NCBI GenBank assembly: GCA_963846915.1
Contig: CAWJXV010000004.1
Span: 310,001 to 374,000 of the forward strand
Length of the DNA: 64,000 bases
Direction: 5' to 3'
DNA from: PALSA-612 sp963846915
GTDB lineage: Bacteria > Actinomycetota > Thermoleophilia > Gaiellales > Gaiellaceae
The notes beneath the pieces were generated by a model that saw nothing but the letters and a program-made list of their open reading frames with translations, was not told the DNA's origin and did not search any database. Position 1 is the first letter of the stretch. Each line of letters starts with the position of its first letter. Shown one piece after another: positions 17,609 to 26,918 of this stretch. The translations under genes and the position numbers were made by a program.

Positions 17609-17783
17609 GGTGTCAGGCACCGAATTTGTCAAGTGTCCGCGTGTGACGAGAGTGTGACCTCTTGTCCACAGGCTTCTTGCCCGCTCAGCCGGATTTCGGC
17701 CCACGAGCTCGACCTCGAGCCCGAGCCTCGGTTGTCCGGGTCGATGTCCGGTGTGGACGACGCGTCCTTTGGTGTCTGACACC
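17609..17783. repeat. Two near-palindromic GGTGTCnnnnACC repeats in a gene-free gap
   Basis: In the 249-bp gap 17569-17817 there are GGTGTCAGGCACC (17609-17621) and GGTGTCTGACACC (17771-17783), both almost palindromic and followed by similar bases (CGAATTTG and GGTTTTG). The sequence between (about 150 bp) has no convincing frame and lower GC. The pair resembles REP-like ends or a miniature element; no transposase is present. Alternatively they are transcription stops between the convergent DUF2269 and amine oxidase genes. Confidence 0.5.
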
Positions 17784-17817
17784 GGTTTTGTGGCGCTGGT
17801 GAACAGCAGCCGCCCGG

Positions 17818-19248
17818 TCACAGCAACCCGTCGATCGCAACGGCTGCGCGGCGCCCCGACTGCGCCGCGCCCTCGAGCGTCCCACCGAGCGAGTCCGTGT
17901 GCTCGCCCGCGAGAAGCAGCCGTCCGTACCGGCGCCGGACCACGTTCCAGTAGCTCGCCACCTGCCCGGGTGCGTAGGCGGCGATCGCACCCAGCGTCGG
18001 CGCCTCGTTCAGCCAGACCGCGGTCGCGCCGTGCGCGTAGAGAGCGCGCGAGCCCGGATAGACGTCGTCGATTTCGTCGGAGGCCAGGGCGATGCGGGTC
18101 GTCGAGTGCCGGCCGGCGTAGACGACGCCCTTGCTGCCCGCGACGGAGGCGGTGAGGATCCCACGCGTGCCGGCCTGGCCGCTCGTCGTCTCCCACGAGC
18201 GCTGGAAGGTGAGGTCCGTGACGATCGAGCCGTTCTCGTCGCGCGCGCGCCAGAAGCGCTTCGCGTACTGGATCATGATCTTGGTCGTGACGCCGTAGCG
18301 CAGGAGCCGGATGGCGTCGCGGAGGAGGTGCGGGAGCGCAGGCGCGAACTCGATCGACATGCTGACGGCCGGGAAGGGCGCAGTCAGGACGCAGAAGCGC
18401 GCGAACACATCGCCGCCGTCCGCGTGGACGCGGACGCCGCTGGGGTGGAGCTCGACCCGTCTCGCCCAGGTGGAGAACCGCACGTCGCGGAGCTCGTTCG
18501 CGAGCGCGTTCGGGAGCTGGTCGTTGCCGCCGCGGATGCGCAACGGCCCGGTCGCGGTCGGCGGCCGGCCGCCCGCACGCTTGAACGTCTGGCAGAGGAA
18601 GAGCAGGGAGAGCTTCCTCGGCTCGACGGTGAACCGATCGCGGAGCTGCTGTTCGAGCAGCGTTCGCGCGACGCCGTCGATGCGGAGCGAGTCGAGGAGC
18701 CAACTCGCGGAGTGTCGGTCGAGCGGCGCGCCTCGCGCGAGCGGGTCGAACGGATCGACGGGCGCCGCCAGCGCCGCGACGCGGTGCCAGAAGCGCACGA
18801 TCTGCGCCCGCACGGGATCGGTGAAGACGTCCTCGGCCGGCCGGCGCCGGTCGTCGAGGTAGACGACGCCGTGGAGGTGGGCATCGGGCTCGACGCGCAG
18901 GTCCTCGAGCGGCAGGCCGAAGCGGTGGGCATATCCGCGCACGAGCGTGTCGCCGGTGTCGATGAACTCGCCGCCGCCCTCCGCGTGCTGGTTTCCGGCG
19001 AACGCCTTGCGCACCGTGTAGATGCGCCCGCCCGGCCTGTTGCGCGCTTCGAGCACGGTCACTGTCCGGCCTGCGCGCTGCAGCGCGTCGGCGCAGGCGA
19101 GCCCGGCGAGCCCGCCTCCGACGACGACGACGTCGACCAGCTTCGAGGACGCGGCGCGCGCGGGCACGGCGCGCACGGCGACGGCTGCGCCGGCCGCCCC
19201 GGCGAGGAAGCCGCGGCGCGTGAGGCGTGCTGCGCGCGCGCCGCTCAG
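17818..19248 (-). CDS. Tat-exported flavin amine oxidase family protein
   Basis: About 476 residues. The N-terminus carries a twin-arginine signal (RLTRRGFLAGAAGAAVAV, cleavage after ARAAS), then the FAD-binding loop VVVGGGLAGLACADAL with EARNRPGGRI, a substrate domain with LRIRGGNDQLPNALA, and the C-terminal flavin-contact segment RLLLAGEHTDSLGGTLEGAA. This is the monoamine oxidase/phytoene-desaturase-like layout of oxidases acting on amines outside the membrane. No ATG, GTG or TTG lies upstream of the Tat motif in this frame; the only reasonable start is CTG 19248, overlapping the malate synthase stop (CTGA). Amine substrate unknown. Confidence 0.8.
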   Translation of the reverse strand: MSGARAARLTRRGFLAGAAGAAVAVRAVPARAASSKLVDVVVVGGGLAGLACADALQRAGRTVTVLEARNRPGGRIYTVRKAFAGNQHAEGGGEFIDTGDTLVRGYAHRFGLPLEDLRVEPDAHLHGVVYLDDRRRPAEDVFTDPVRAQIVRFWHRVAALAAPVDPFDPLARGAPLDRHSASWLLDSLRIDGVARTLLEQQLRDRFTVEPRKLSLLFLCQTFKRAGGRPPTATGPLRIRGGNDQLPNALANELRDVRFSTWARRVELHPSGVRVHADGGDVFARFCVLTAPFPAVSMSIEFAPALPHLLRDAIRLLRYGVTTKIMIQYAKRFWRARDENGSIVTDLTFQRSWETTSGQAGTRGILTASVAGSKGVVYAGRHSTTRIALASDEIDDVYPGSRALYAHGATAVWLNEAPTLGAIAAYAPGQVASYWNVVRRRYGRLLLAGEHTDSLGGTLEGAAQSGRRAAVAIDGLL

Positions 19249-20771
19249 GGCAGGAGCTCGTACGCCGGCAGCGTCAGGAACTCGACGAACTCCGGGTCGA
19301 GTGCCACGCGCTGGAACAGGTCGGCCGCGGGCCGGTAGGCGTCCCCGAGCCGCTCGACCTCGGCGGCCACCTCGCGCTCGACGCGACCCCGGTCGACCCG
19401 GCCGTGCCGCACCCACTGCCAGATCTGCGAGCGCGAGATCTCGGCGGTGGCGGCGTCCTCCATCAGGTTGTTGATCGCGGCCGCGCCTGTACCGGCGAGC
19501 CAGGCGCCGATGTACTGGATGCCGACCGAGACGTTCAGCGTCACCCCTGGGTCGGACACGTCCCCGGGCGTCGCGGCGACGTCGAGGAGTTCCGCGGCGG
19601 TCACCGACACGTCCTCGCGCTGCCTGTCGACCTGGTTCGGCCGGTCGCCGAGCACGCGGTCGAACTCGGCCTTCGCCGTGGGGACGAGGTCCGGGTGAGC
19701 GACCCAGGTGCCGTCGAAGCCGTCGTTCGCTTCGCGGGTCTTGTCCTCGGTCACCCGGTCGAGCGCGACGGCGTTGATCTCCGGGTCGCGCCGCGACGGG
19801 ATGAACGCGGCCATGCCGCCGATCGCGTGCGCGCCCCGGCGGTGGCACGTGCGGACGAGGAGCTGCGCGTAGGCGCGCATGAACGGCACCGCCATCGTCA
19901 CCTGGCTGCGGTCGGGAAGCACGAACTCGTCCCGGTCGCGGAACTTCTTGATCACGCTGAAGATGTAGTCCCAGCGGCCGGCGTTGAGACCGGACGAGTG
20001 CTCCCGCAGCTCGTACAGGATCTCCTCCATCTCGAAGGCCGCCAGGATCGTCTCGATCAGGACGGTCGCGCGGATCGTCCCGCGCGCGATGCCGAGCCGC
20101 TCCTGGGCGGCGACGAAGACGTCGTTCCAGAGCCGCGCCTCCAGGTGGCTCTCGAGCTTCGGCAGGTAGAAGTACGGCCCCGAGCCGCGCTCGCCGAGGC
20201 GCTCGGCGCAGTGGAAGAGGTAGAGGCCGAAGTCGAACAGGCTGCCGGAGATCGGCGCACCGTCGACGAGGACGTGCTTCTCGTGCAGGTGCCAGCCGCG
20301 CGGCCGGACGAGCAGCGTGGCGGTCTCGTCGTTCAGCGAGTAGGTCTTGTCCGGCGTCTCGAGCGAGATCGTCCGCTCGACGGCGTCCATCAGGTTGCCC
20401 TGGCCCTCGACGCAGTTGTCCCACGTCGGCGAGTTCGCGTCCTCGAAGTCGGCCATGAACACCCGGGCGCCCGAGTTGAGCGCGTTGATCACCATCTTGC
20501 GGTCGACGGGGCCGGTGATCTCGACGCGGCGATCCTGCAGGTCGGCGGGCGTCTCGGCGACGCGCCAGTCGCGGTCGTCGCGCACCGAGGCGGTCTCCGC
20601 CAGGAAGTCGGGTAGCTCGCCCGCTTCCAGTCGCGCCATGCGCTCGCCGCGGGCCGCGAGCAGCCGCTCACGCTCCGGGTTGAAGTCGCGATGGAGCCCG
20701 GCCACGAACGCGAGCGCCTCGTCGGTCAGCACGCGGTCGTCCCGGGCGGCGAGGATCTCGACCCCCTGCAT
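19245..20771 (-). CDS. aceB: Malate synthase A
   Basis: 508 residues, close to the ~530 of the A isoform and without the long insertion of isoform G. It condenses glyoxylate with acetyl-CoA to malate. Family stretches are visible: ARVFMADFEDANSPTWDN (Mg/glyoxylate site), LIETILAAFEMEEILYEL, LNAGRWDYIFSVIKKF and FDGTWVAHPDLVP, with the C-terminal helical cap after VGIQYIGAWLAGTGAAAI. Start ATG 20771 is preceded by AGGA nine bases away. No isocitrate lyase is in the window; the glcDEF genes at 28.2-31.7 kb offer a glyoxylate source. The stop overlaps the amine oxidase start. Confidence 0.92.
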   Translation of the reverse strand: MQGVEILAARDDRVLTDEALAFVAGLHRDFNPERERLLAARGERMARLEAGELPDFLAETASVRDDRDWRVAETPADLQDRRVEITGPVDRKMVINALNSGARVFMADFEDANSPTWDNCVEGQGNLMDAVERTISLETPDKTYSLNDETATLLVRPRGWHLHEKHVLVDGAPISGSLFDFGLYLFHCAERLGERGSGPYFYLPKLESHLEARLWNDVFVAAQERLGIARGTIRATVLIETILAAFEMEEILYELREHSSGLNAGRWDYIFSVIKKFRDRDEFVLPDRSQVTMAVPFMRAYAQLLVRTCHRRGAHAIGGMAAFIPSRRDPEINAVALDRVTEDKTREANDGFDGTWVAHPDLVPTAKAEFDRVLGDRPNQVDRQREDVSVTAAELLDVAATPGDVSDPGVTLNVSVGIQYIGAWLAGTGAAAINNLMEDAATAEISRSQIWQWVRHGRVDRGRVEREVAAEVERLGDAYRPAADLFQRVALDPEFVEFLTLPAYELLP

Positions 20772-20789
20772 GTGCGAGCATCCTACGCC

Positions 20790-21079
20790 GTGGCCGGCTC
20801 GACCTGGATCGCCGACGCGCACGCCGACCTGCTGCTCGAGGTCGCCGCGCCAGAGCCCCGACAGCGTGTTCCAGGTGAGCTCCGTCTCCGGGCTCGACGA
20901 GGCGAAGCGCGGCGAGCGGCTTCGAGCCCGGCACGCCCGTCACGGGGCTCGAGGGCCAGCAGGACTACCCTGCGATCGCCGACGGCCTCCGCCGCCGGGG
21001 TCACGACGAGGAGACGATCTCTGCGCTCCTCCACGGGAATCTGCTGCGGTTCCTGCGCCGCGCCTTGCCGGCGACGTAG
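20790..21079 (+). pseudogene. Membrane dipeptidase remnant (internal deletion, frame break)
   Basis: Just after the divergent malate synthase start, the frame from GTG 20790 reads WIADAHADLLLEVA, the metal-binding opening of membrane (renal-type) dipeptidases. Within about 30 codons the sequence changes; in another frame the family's C-terminus follows (FEPGTPVTGLEGQQDYPAI, ADGLRRRGHDEETISALL) ending with TAG 21077-21079. The central TIM-barrel with the remaining zinc ligands is gone. The ends match one protein family in the right order, so this is a deleted gene and not two unrelated fragments. Non-functional as read. Confidence 0.65.
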
Positions 21080-21082
21080 GCG

Positions 21083-22269
21083 CTATTCGCCGAGCGCTTT
21101 CACGGTCGAATCCATGAAGACGCCGACCCGGGCCGGATTGCCGGCGAGGTAGTTGTCGCCCAGTTCCGCCTCGGCGCCGTACACCACCTCGAGCCCGTAG
21201 CCCGCGCGGGTCCGGTCGCCGCCCGCGTCGTCGCGGCGGGTGCCGGTGACGCGGTTCCCCGTGACCATGCACATCGAGTGGTCGTTGCAGTAGATCCCGA
21301 CGCCGTTCGCATCGCGGACGGTGTTTCCCTCGAGACCGCCCATCGACATCTCGTCCATCGAGATGCCGCGCAGCTCCGTGCGCACGACGTCGTTGTCACG
21401 AACCATGCCCGACGCCGAGTCGACGAGGATCCCCTGCTGGCCGCCGACGATGCGGCAGCCCTCGACGAGGCTCTCGCCGAAGCCCATGCCGAAGGAGATG
21501 TCGATGCCCTGGCCGAAGCGGGCACTCGGTCATGTCGACCGAGCAGTGCTTGATCGTGATCGCGGCGTTCCGCACGTGGATCCCGTCGAGCTTCGCTCCG
21601 GAGATCGAGACGTGATCGAGCACCACGTTGCGGTAGCCCTGGACGGTGATGCCGTTCTCGCCGCCGACGACCCGGATGTGGCTCACGGTCACGTCCGAGT
21701 GCCGGACGACGATGCCCCCGACGACGACCGCTCCCGGAGCCCCGACGAGGTGCTCCCGGCGGTCGATGACGAGCGGGCCGCGATGGACGCCGGCGTCGAG
21801 GCGGACGACCGGGGGCAGGTTCGAGTACCACAGGCCCGCCGCGGCGACGAACGGCGTGGCCACGGCGACCGCGACGAGCAGGCCCGCGCGGCCGAGCTCG
21901 CCGCCGTCTTCGGCGTAGGAGAGCCGCCAGAGCGGCAGCAACGCGTGCCCGAGGAGCTGCGCGGCGATCCACCCGCCGGCGAAAAGGGCGATCGCCGCGC
22001 CGATCGGCGCCTGCAGGCCGAGGGCGAGCGCGGCGGCTGTCACGGCGCCGAGCTCGAGCAGCCCGAGCGGCAGCGCCGCCCAGCCCGGCTGGTAAGGAAG
22101 CAGCCGGTGATAGCCGAGGTCGACCGCGACCAGGACCGCGATCATGGCGCCGGCGAGCTCGAGCGGCCACCAGGTTCGCGCCGCGGCGGCGATCAGGCAG
22201 GAGGCCAGCGAGCGGCGCCGAGAGCGCCGCCAGCCTCGACTCGATCCGGCCCCTCAGCGTGTACGACAT
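21083..22269 (-). CDS. Membrane-anchored right-handed beta-helix protein, two frame breaks
   Basis: After removing one extra base near 22206 and one near 21520, a product of about 394 residues results. The N-terminal ~150 residues hold four to five membrane helices (CLIAAAARTWWPLELAGAMI, AVLVAVDLGYHRLLPY...). From about residue 170 a parallel beta-helix follows, with NosD/periplasmic-copper-protein-like rungs: GGIVVRHSDVTVSHIRVVGG, NGITVQGYRNVVLDHVSISG, KLDGIHVRNAAITIKHCSV, GNTVRDANGVGIYCND. Such domains often bind or cleave polysaccharides. ATG 22269 overlaps the upstream FAD-enzyme gene, placing it last in the carbohydrate ABC operon. Activity unknown. Confidence 0.6.
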
Positions 22270-23357
22270 CGCCTGAGGAAGCCGTGAGCGGCATAGCGGG
22301 CGCCAGTCAGGGTGTCGGCGCCCGGAAAGGCGAACTGGCCGGCGACGCCGGCCACGGCAAGCGTGCGGGAGCGATCGGTCAGGGCGGGAACTGTCGAGTC
22401 CGGTGCGAGCACGAGCCGCCCGTCGACCGTCTCGACCCCGTGCTCTCTCACGAGGCGCGCGAACAGCGGATCGTGCTCGTATCCACGCCGGAAGCCGGTC
22501 GCGCAGACGACCTGGTCGGCGCCGTTGACCGACCGCTCGGTTCGGAAGCGCCTCTCGGCCGCCGCCCGCTCGATCGGCTCGTCGAAGGCGCGACCCGCCG
22601 GGTAGGAAGGCACGAGCAGCCGCCGGAGCAATTCGGCGCGCTGCGGCGAGGGCAGGCGGTGGAAGGACGCCAGGCCCCGCTTCGTCAGGTACTGGCGAGG
22701 CACGTTCAGCGGTCGCCGGACCGGCTCGCGCCGTCGCACCGAGATCACCGTGGCCCCCGCGGCGAGCGCGTTCAGCCACTCGGTCGCCGCCGCGAGCCCC
22801 GCACCGACGACGCAGACGCTCTCCGCGTACCCGTGCGGCTCGTAGGCGTGGACGCGACGGGGATCGTCCTGCAGCTCGTCGGGCACGGCGAGGGCCGGGT
22901 GCCCTGTCGCCAGCAGGACGTGGCGGAACGGGCCGTGGCCGTCGAGCTCGAGCCCGTCGGCGACCGGCGACACCCGGCCGATCCGGACCGGCACGACGCA
23001 CTCGTCCCAGGCGCTCGCTGCCCGCTGCTCCTCGACGTGTTCGAGGAACGCCGACACGGTCGGGTGGTATCGGTCGCGGACGCTGTCGACGAGTGGGCCG
23101 AGCGAGCGGCGTCGGCGTGCCTCGCTGACGGCGAGGCCGGGGAACGAGGTCGGAAGACAGTGGCCGTCGCTCTCGGAGCGCATGTGGGTCTGCCGGATCG
23201 CCTCGGCCCTGCGCCGCCAGACGGCCGCAGGGTCGGGCTCGGGCGAGAAGACGGTGATCTCCTCGGGCTGGACGCGGCCGCGAAGCAGCGTCAGGAAGGC
23301 AACGAAGCCGGCCAGCCCGCCGCCGACGATCGCGACCGGGCCTGTCGCCCTCGTCAT
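22254..23357 (-). CDS. FAD-dependent NAD(P)H oxidoreductase of uncertain role
   Basis: 367 residues with an N-terminal FAD loop (VAIVGGGLAGFVAFLTLL) and a second dinucleotide loop near residue 170 (SVCVVGAGLAAATEWLNAL), then ATGFRRGYEHDPLF, the ATGY/F-like motif of flavin monooxygenases and lysine/ornithine N-hydroxylase relatives. It begins at ATG 23357, overlapping the permease stop (ATGA), and ends inside the next gene, so it is part of the sugar ABC operon. I cannot name the substrate; a hydroxylase or a redox partner for a sugar or amine derivative is possible. Confidence 0.65.
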   Translation of the reverse strand: MTRATGPVAIVGGGLAGFVAFLTLLRGRVQPEEITVFSPEPDPAAVWRRRAEAIRQTHMRSESDGHCLPTSFPGLAVSEARRRRSLGPLVDSVRDRYHPTVSAFLEHVEEQRAASAWDECVVPVRIGRVSPVADGLELDGHGPFRHVLLATGHPALAVPDELQDDPRRVHAYEPHGYAESVCVVGAGLAAATEWLNALAAGATVISVRRREPVRRPLNVPRQYLTKRGLASFHRLPSPQRAELLRRLLVPSYPAGRAFDEPIERAAAERRFRTERSVNGADQVVCATGFRRGYEHDPLFARLVREHGVETVDGRLVLAPDSTVPALTDRSRTLAVAGVAGQFAFPGADTLTGARYAAHGFLRRCRTR

Positions 23358-24241
23358 TTCACCGACCCCGCGAGCAGCCCTTGCACGAAGTAGCGCTGGA
23401 AGGCGAGGAAGACGAGCAGGGGGACGACGAGGGAGATGAAGGCGGCCGGGGCGATGATGTCGATGCTGGTCCCGAATTCGCGCAGCTGGCCGAAGATCCA
23501 GACCGTGATCGGCTGTGTGCTCTGCCCGAAGACGAGCGCCACGAGCAGGTCGTTCCACGTCCAGAGGAACTGGAAGATGGCGAGCGACGCGATCGCGGGC
23601 AGGCCGAGCGGCATGATCAGCCGCAGGAAGATGCGGATCTCGCTGGCGCCGTCGATCCGCGCCGATTCGAGGATGTCCTTGGGGATCCCGATGAAGAAGT
23701 TCCGCAGCAGGAAGATCGCGAAGGGCAGGCCGAAGGCGACGTGGAAGAGGATGATCCCGATGACCGTGTCGTAGAGACTGAGCGCGTCGTAGAGCCTGAA
23801 CATCGGGATCAGCGCCATCTGCAGCGGCACGACGAGCAGGCCGACGACGATGACGAAGATCCAGTCGCGGCCGGGGAAGTCGAGCCAGGCGAACGCGTAG
23901 CCGGCCATCGCGCCGATCACGATCACGAGCAGGGTGTTCCCGACTGCGATGTAGGCCGTGGTCTTGAGTGCGTCGATCAGCCCGCTGTCGTGGAGGAGTG
24001 CGTCGTAGTTCGACCAGGTCGCGAGGCTGGGGTGGGAGAAGATCTGCCACCAGCCCTTCGAGGCCAGGGCGGATGCGGGCAGGATCGAGGTGAGGAAGAG
24101 GCCGATCGTCGGCACCAGCCACAGGGCGCCGATCACGATCAGGATGATGTTCACGGGCCCTTTCGTCGCCGCGTGGACGACCCGCGCCGAGACGCTCGTG
24201 CGAGGCTTCGCGACCTCGACGGCGGGCGCGGCGGCTGCCAT
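23354..24241 (-). CDS. Carbohydrate ABC transporter permease (MalG type)
   Basis: 295 residues with six membrane helices after a ~30-residue cytoplasmic tail. The EAA loop that docks the ATPase reads DILESARIDGASEIRIFLRL, with LIMPLGLPAIASL following, exactly the CUT1 family pattern. ATG 24241 overlaps the stop of the upstream permease gene by three bases. It forms the second half of the permease pair encoded by this operon. Confidence 0.92.
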   Translation of the reverse strand: MAAAAPAVEVAKPRTSVSARVVHAATKGPVNIILIVIGALWLVPTIGLFLTSILPASALASKGWWQIFSHPSLATWSNYDALLHDSGLIDALKTTAYIAVGNTLLVIVIGAMAGYAFAWLDFPGRDWIFVIVVGLLVVPLQMALIPMFRLYDALSLYDTVIGIILFHVAFGLPFAIFLLRNFFIGIPKDILESARIDGASEIRIFLRLIMPLGLPAIASLAIFQFLWTWNDLLVALVFGQSTQPITVWIFGQLREFGTSIDIIAPAAFISLVVPLLVFLAFQRYFVQGLLAGSVK

Positions 24242-25588
24242 CAGCTCTCCCTCTTGAAGCGGCGCACGTTCAGGATCAGCACCGGGATCACGAGAATGAA
24301 CAGGAAGACCGCGATCGCCGAGCCGAGCCCGAAGTCGCCGGCGGTGAAGGCGGTGCGCCACATCGCGAGCGCGATCACGTTCGCGTCGGACTGGGTCGAC
24401 TCGGGCGCGAGCGCGATCACGAGGTCGAAGACCTTGAGGACGTTGATCACCATCGTGATGAGGACGACGGCGAGGACCGGCGCCAGCAGCGGCACGGTCA
24501 CGCGGCGGAAGACCTGGAGCTCGCTGGCGCCGTCGGTGCGGGCGGCCTCGAGCACGTCGCGCGGCATCGCGGACAGGCCGGCGGCGATCACGACCATCGA
24601 GAACCCCGCCCAGATCCAGACGTAGGCGATCAGCAGAGCCGGCGTGATCAGGCTCGGGCCGAGCCAGGAGATCCCGCCCCACGGCCTGGCGAACGTCTGC
24701 GAGCCGATCGCGGCCTGGTAGGTGCCCGGGCTTCACGTCCGCGAAGTCGAAGGTCCCGTCCGAGGCGCTCGTCGCCGACTGCACCGTGTGCCCCCTCGCG
24801 TCGCGGAGCTGCACGGTCACGCCGGGCAGGCCGAGCTCGCCCTTCTCGACCTTGCCGGGAACGCCGCCGCCCGGCTTGAAGTCGCGCCAGACGACGCCGA
24901 CGACGCCGCCGGCCTTCGACGCCGGCAGCACGGCCTGCTCCGAGCCCTTCGGCACGTCCGTCGGCGGGATCGCGGTCAGGCCGAGCCTGGCGACGCTGCC
25001 GGGATGGAGCGGCGTCTTCAGCACCAGCGTCCCACCTCCCGTCGTCTGCAGCGAGGGAGTCGACGGCGCGGCGCTCGAGAGGACGCCCGGCGGGCTGATC
25101 GCGTCCGAGACCACGCGGCCGAACGCGTTGATAGCGCCCTGGTTCGGATCCTGCTGGTACATCAGCCGCCAGGTGACGCCGGTCGCGAACGCGGAGATCG
25201 CCATCGGCAGGAACACGACCGTCTTGAACGCGACCGACCAGCTGACGCGCTCGGTGAGCACCGCGAAGATCAGGCCGATCGCGGCCACGAACATCGGCAC
25301 GACCGCGACCCAGATGGCGTTGTTCTTGATCGCCGTCGTCAGCGTCGAGGTGGTGAACAGCGCCTTGTAGTTGTCGAGGCCGACCCAGTTGCCGAGGTAG
25401 CCGGACTGGCCGTAGAAGCTGCGCAGGATCGTGTAGACGGCCGGATAGACCATCCACACGACGAGGATCAGGATCGCCGGGGCGAGAAACACGGCGGCGG
25501 TCAGGTAGCGGCGGGCCTTGCCCGTCCCGCCGGGGACGGGCGGAGCCGCCGGAACGGGCGGCCCCGCCGTGATCTCGCCCACGGTCAC
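24241..25588 (-). CDS. Carbohydrate ABC transporter permease (MalF type) with inserted Cna-B-like domain; one frame break
   Basis: About 448 residues once a single extra base near 24728 is removed. Order: short Pro-rich tail, TM1 (VFLAPAILILVVWMVYPAVY), TM2-3, then a long external insert (residues ~155-300) before the remaining helices. The insert includes a beta-sandwich-like segment (GELGLPGVTVQLRDARGHTV, TSASDGTFDFADVKPGTY) resembling Cna-B/SdrD or carboxypeptidase-regulatory domains. The EAA loop is DVLEAARTDGASELQVFRRV. MalF of E. coli also has a large external loop, but of different type. Start GTG 25588 lies four bases after the binding-protein stop. Confidence 0.85.
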
Positions 25589-25592
25589 TGCG

Positions 25593-26918
25593 CTACTTCT
25601 TCTTCGTGTACGCCGCGGCGGCCGCCGACTCGAGTTGCTGTGCGACGCCGGTGACGTCGCTCGGGGTCTTGAGGAAGGTCTGGAAGATCCCCCACTCACC
25701 CTGGCCGGCGGTGGAACCGAACGACGCCGGCTGCTCGTCCGACATGTCGAAGACGACCGACTTCGCCGTCAGGAGCGGCGTCTCCGTCGCCTTGGTGATC
25801 GGATCGGGGTAGACGGTCGGGCTCATCTTGTGGTTCCCCGTCCCGAAGCCGCCCGACTTGGCCCATGCAGCCGCGGCGACGGGGGTCGTCAGGAACTTGG
25901 TGAACGCCCTGATCGCCGGGTTGTCTCGGAACGTGACGATCAGGTCGCCGGCGATCTCGACCGCGTCCGAGTACTTCGGCGTGATCGACGGGAACGTGAA
26001 CGTGTTGAAGCCCGTCCGCGGCTTCGCCTTCGTCGACGAGGCGATCACGCCGCCGACGAAGTCGGCCTCGAACACCATCGCCGCCTTCGGCGGCGTCGAG
26101 AACGCGTTCGTGACCGAGTCGTTGAAGTTGTACTGCAGGGCGCCCGACGTGCCCCCGGCGATGTTCGACGTGTCGCCGAGGATCTTGCCCATCGTCGTCA
26201 AGGCCGTGATCACCGATGGGTCGGTCCACTTGATCTTGTGGGTGGTGAGCAGGTCGTACTTCACCGGCCCGAACGTGCGCAGGTAGATGTTCTCGAACAG
26301 GTCGGTGAGGGTCCAGCCCTCGGCGCCGCCGATCGAGTACGCGGGCGTCCCCGACGCCTTCAGCGTCTGCGCGCTCGTGAGCAGACCTGCGAACGTCTTC
26401 GGCGGCGTCACGCCCGCCGTCTTGAAGGCGGGCACGTTGTACCAGACGAGCGACTTGTTGGCCGCCTTGAAGACGATCGCGTACAGCTTGCCGTTGAACG
26501 TGCCGAGCTTCTTCCACGCAGGCCCGAAGTTCGACAGGACCGCCGGTGTCGCGTACGTCATCGGCTTCAGCACCTTCTGATTCACGAACTGCTGGATCAG
26601 ACCCGGCTGCGCGATGTCCGCCATGTCGGGCGGATGGCCGCCGGCGACCGCGGTCGTGAGGATGGTCGGGTTGTTGTTGCCGTTCGGCTTGTAGTTGACG
26701 TGCACCTTGGGGTAGAGCTTGTTGAATGCCTTGATCACGTTGGCGAACTGCTTTTGCCCCGTCGACGAGGTCCAGATCCCGTCGAACGAGATCGAGCCGG
26801 ACACCGCGGATGCTTGTGAGCGCCTGTCCGTCCCCGCGCCTGCGAACGAGGCGGCAACGAGCGCGATCGCCGTGAGGCCGGCGAGCATGCCGACGGCCGC
26901 CATGCGCTTGCGACTCAT
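25593..26918 (-). CDS. Extracellular solute-binding protein (carbohydrate ABC, family 1)
   Basis: 441 residues. A signal peptide (RKRMAAVGMLAGLTAIALVA, with a cleavage region near SFAGAG) leads into a family-1 solute-binding protein: ISFDGIWTSSTGQKQFANVI, FNKLYPKVHVNYKPNGNNN, GGHPPDMADIAQPGLIQQFV, and the C-terminal SGGFGTGNHKMSPTVYPDPI. No Cys is seen at the cleavage region, so it may be tethered in another way or be soluble. ATG 26918 overlaps the ATPase gene's stop. It delivers an oligosaccharide or sugar derivative to the MalF/MalG pair. Confidence 0.88.
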   Translation of the reverse strand: MSRKRMAAVGMLAGLTAIALVAASFAGAGTDRRSQASAVSGSISFDGIWTSSTGQKQFANVIKAFNKLYPKVHVNYKPNGNNNPTILTTAVAGGHPPDMADIAQPGLIQQFVNQKVLKPMTYATPAVLSNFGPAWKKLGTFNGKLYAIVFKAANKSLVWYNVPAFKTAGVTPPKTFAGLLTSAQTLKASGTPAYSIGGAEGWTLTDLFENIYLRTFGPVKYDLLTTHKIKWTDPSVITALTTMGKILGDTSNIAGGTSGALQYNFNDSVTNAFSTPPKAAMVFEADFVGGVIASSTKAKPRTGFNTFTFPSITPKYSDAVEIAGDLIVTFRDNPAIRAFTKFLTTPVAAAAWAKSGGFGTGNHKMSPTVYPDPITKATETPLLTAKSVVFDMSDEQPASFGSTAGQGEWGIFQTFLKTPSDVTGVAQQLESAAAAAYTKKK

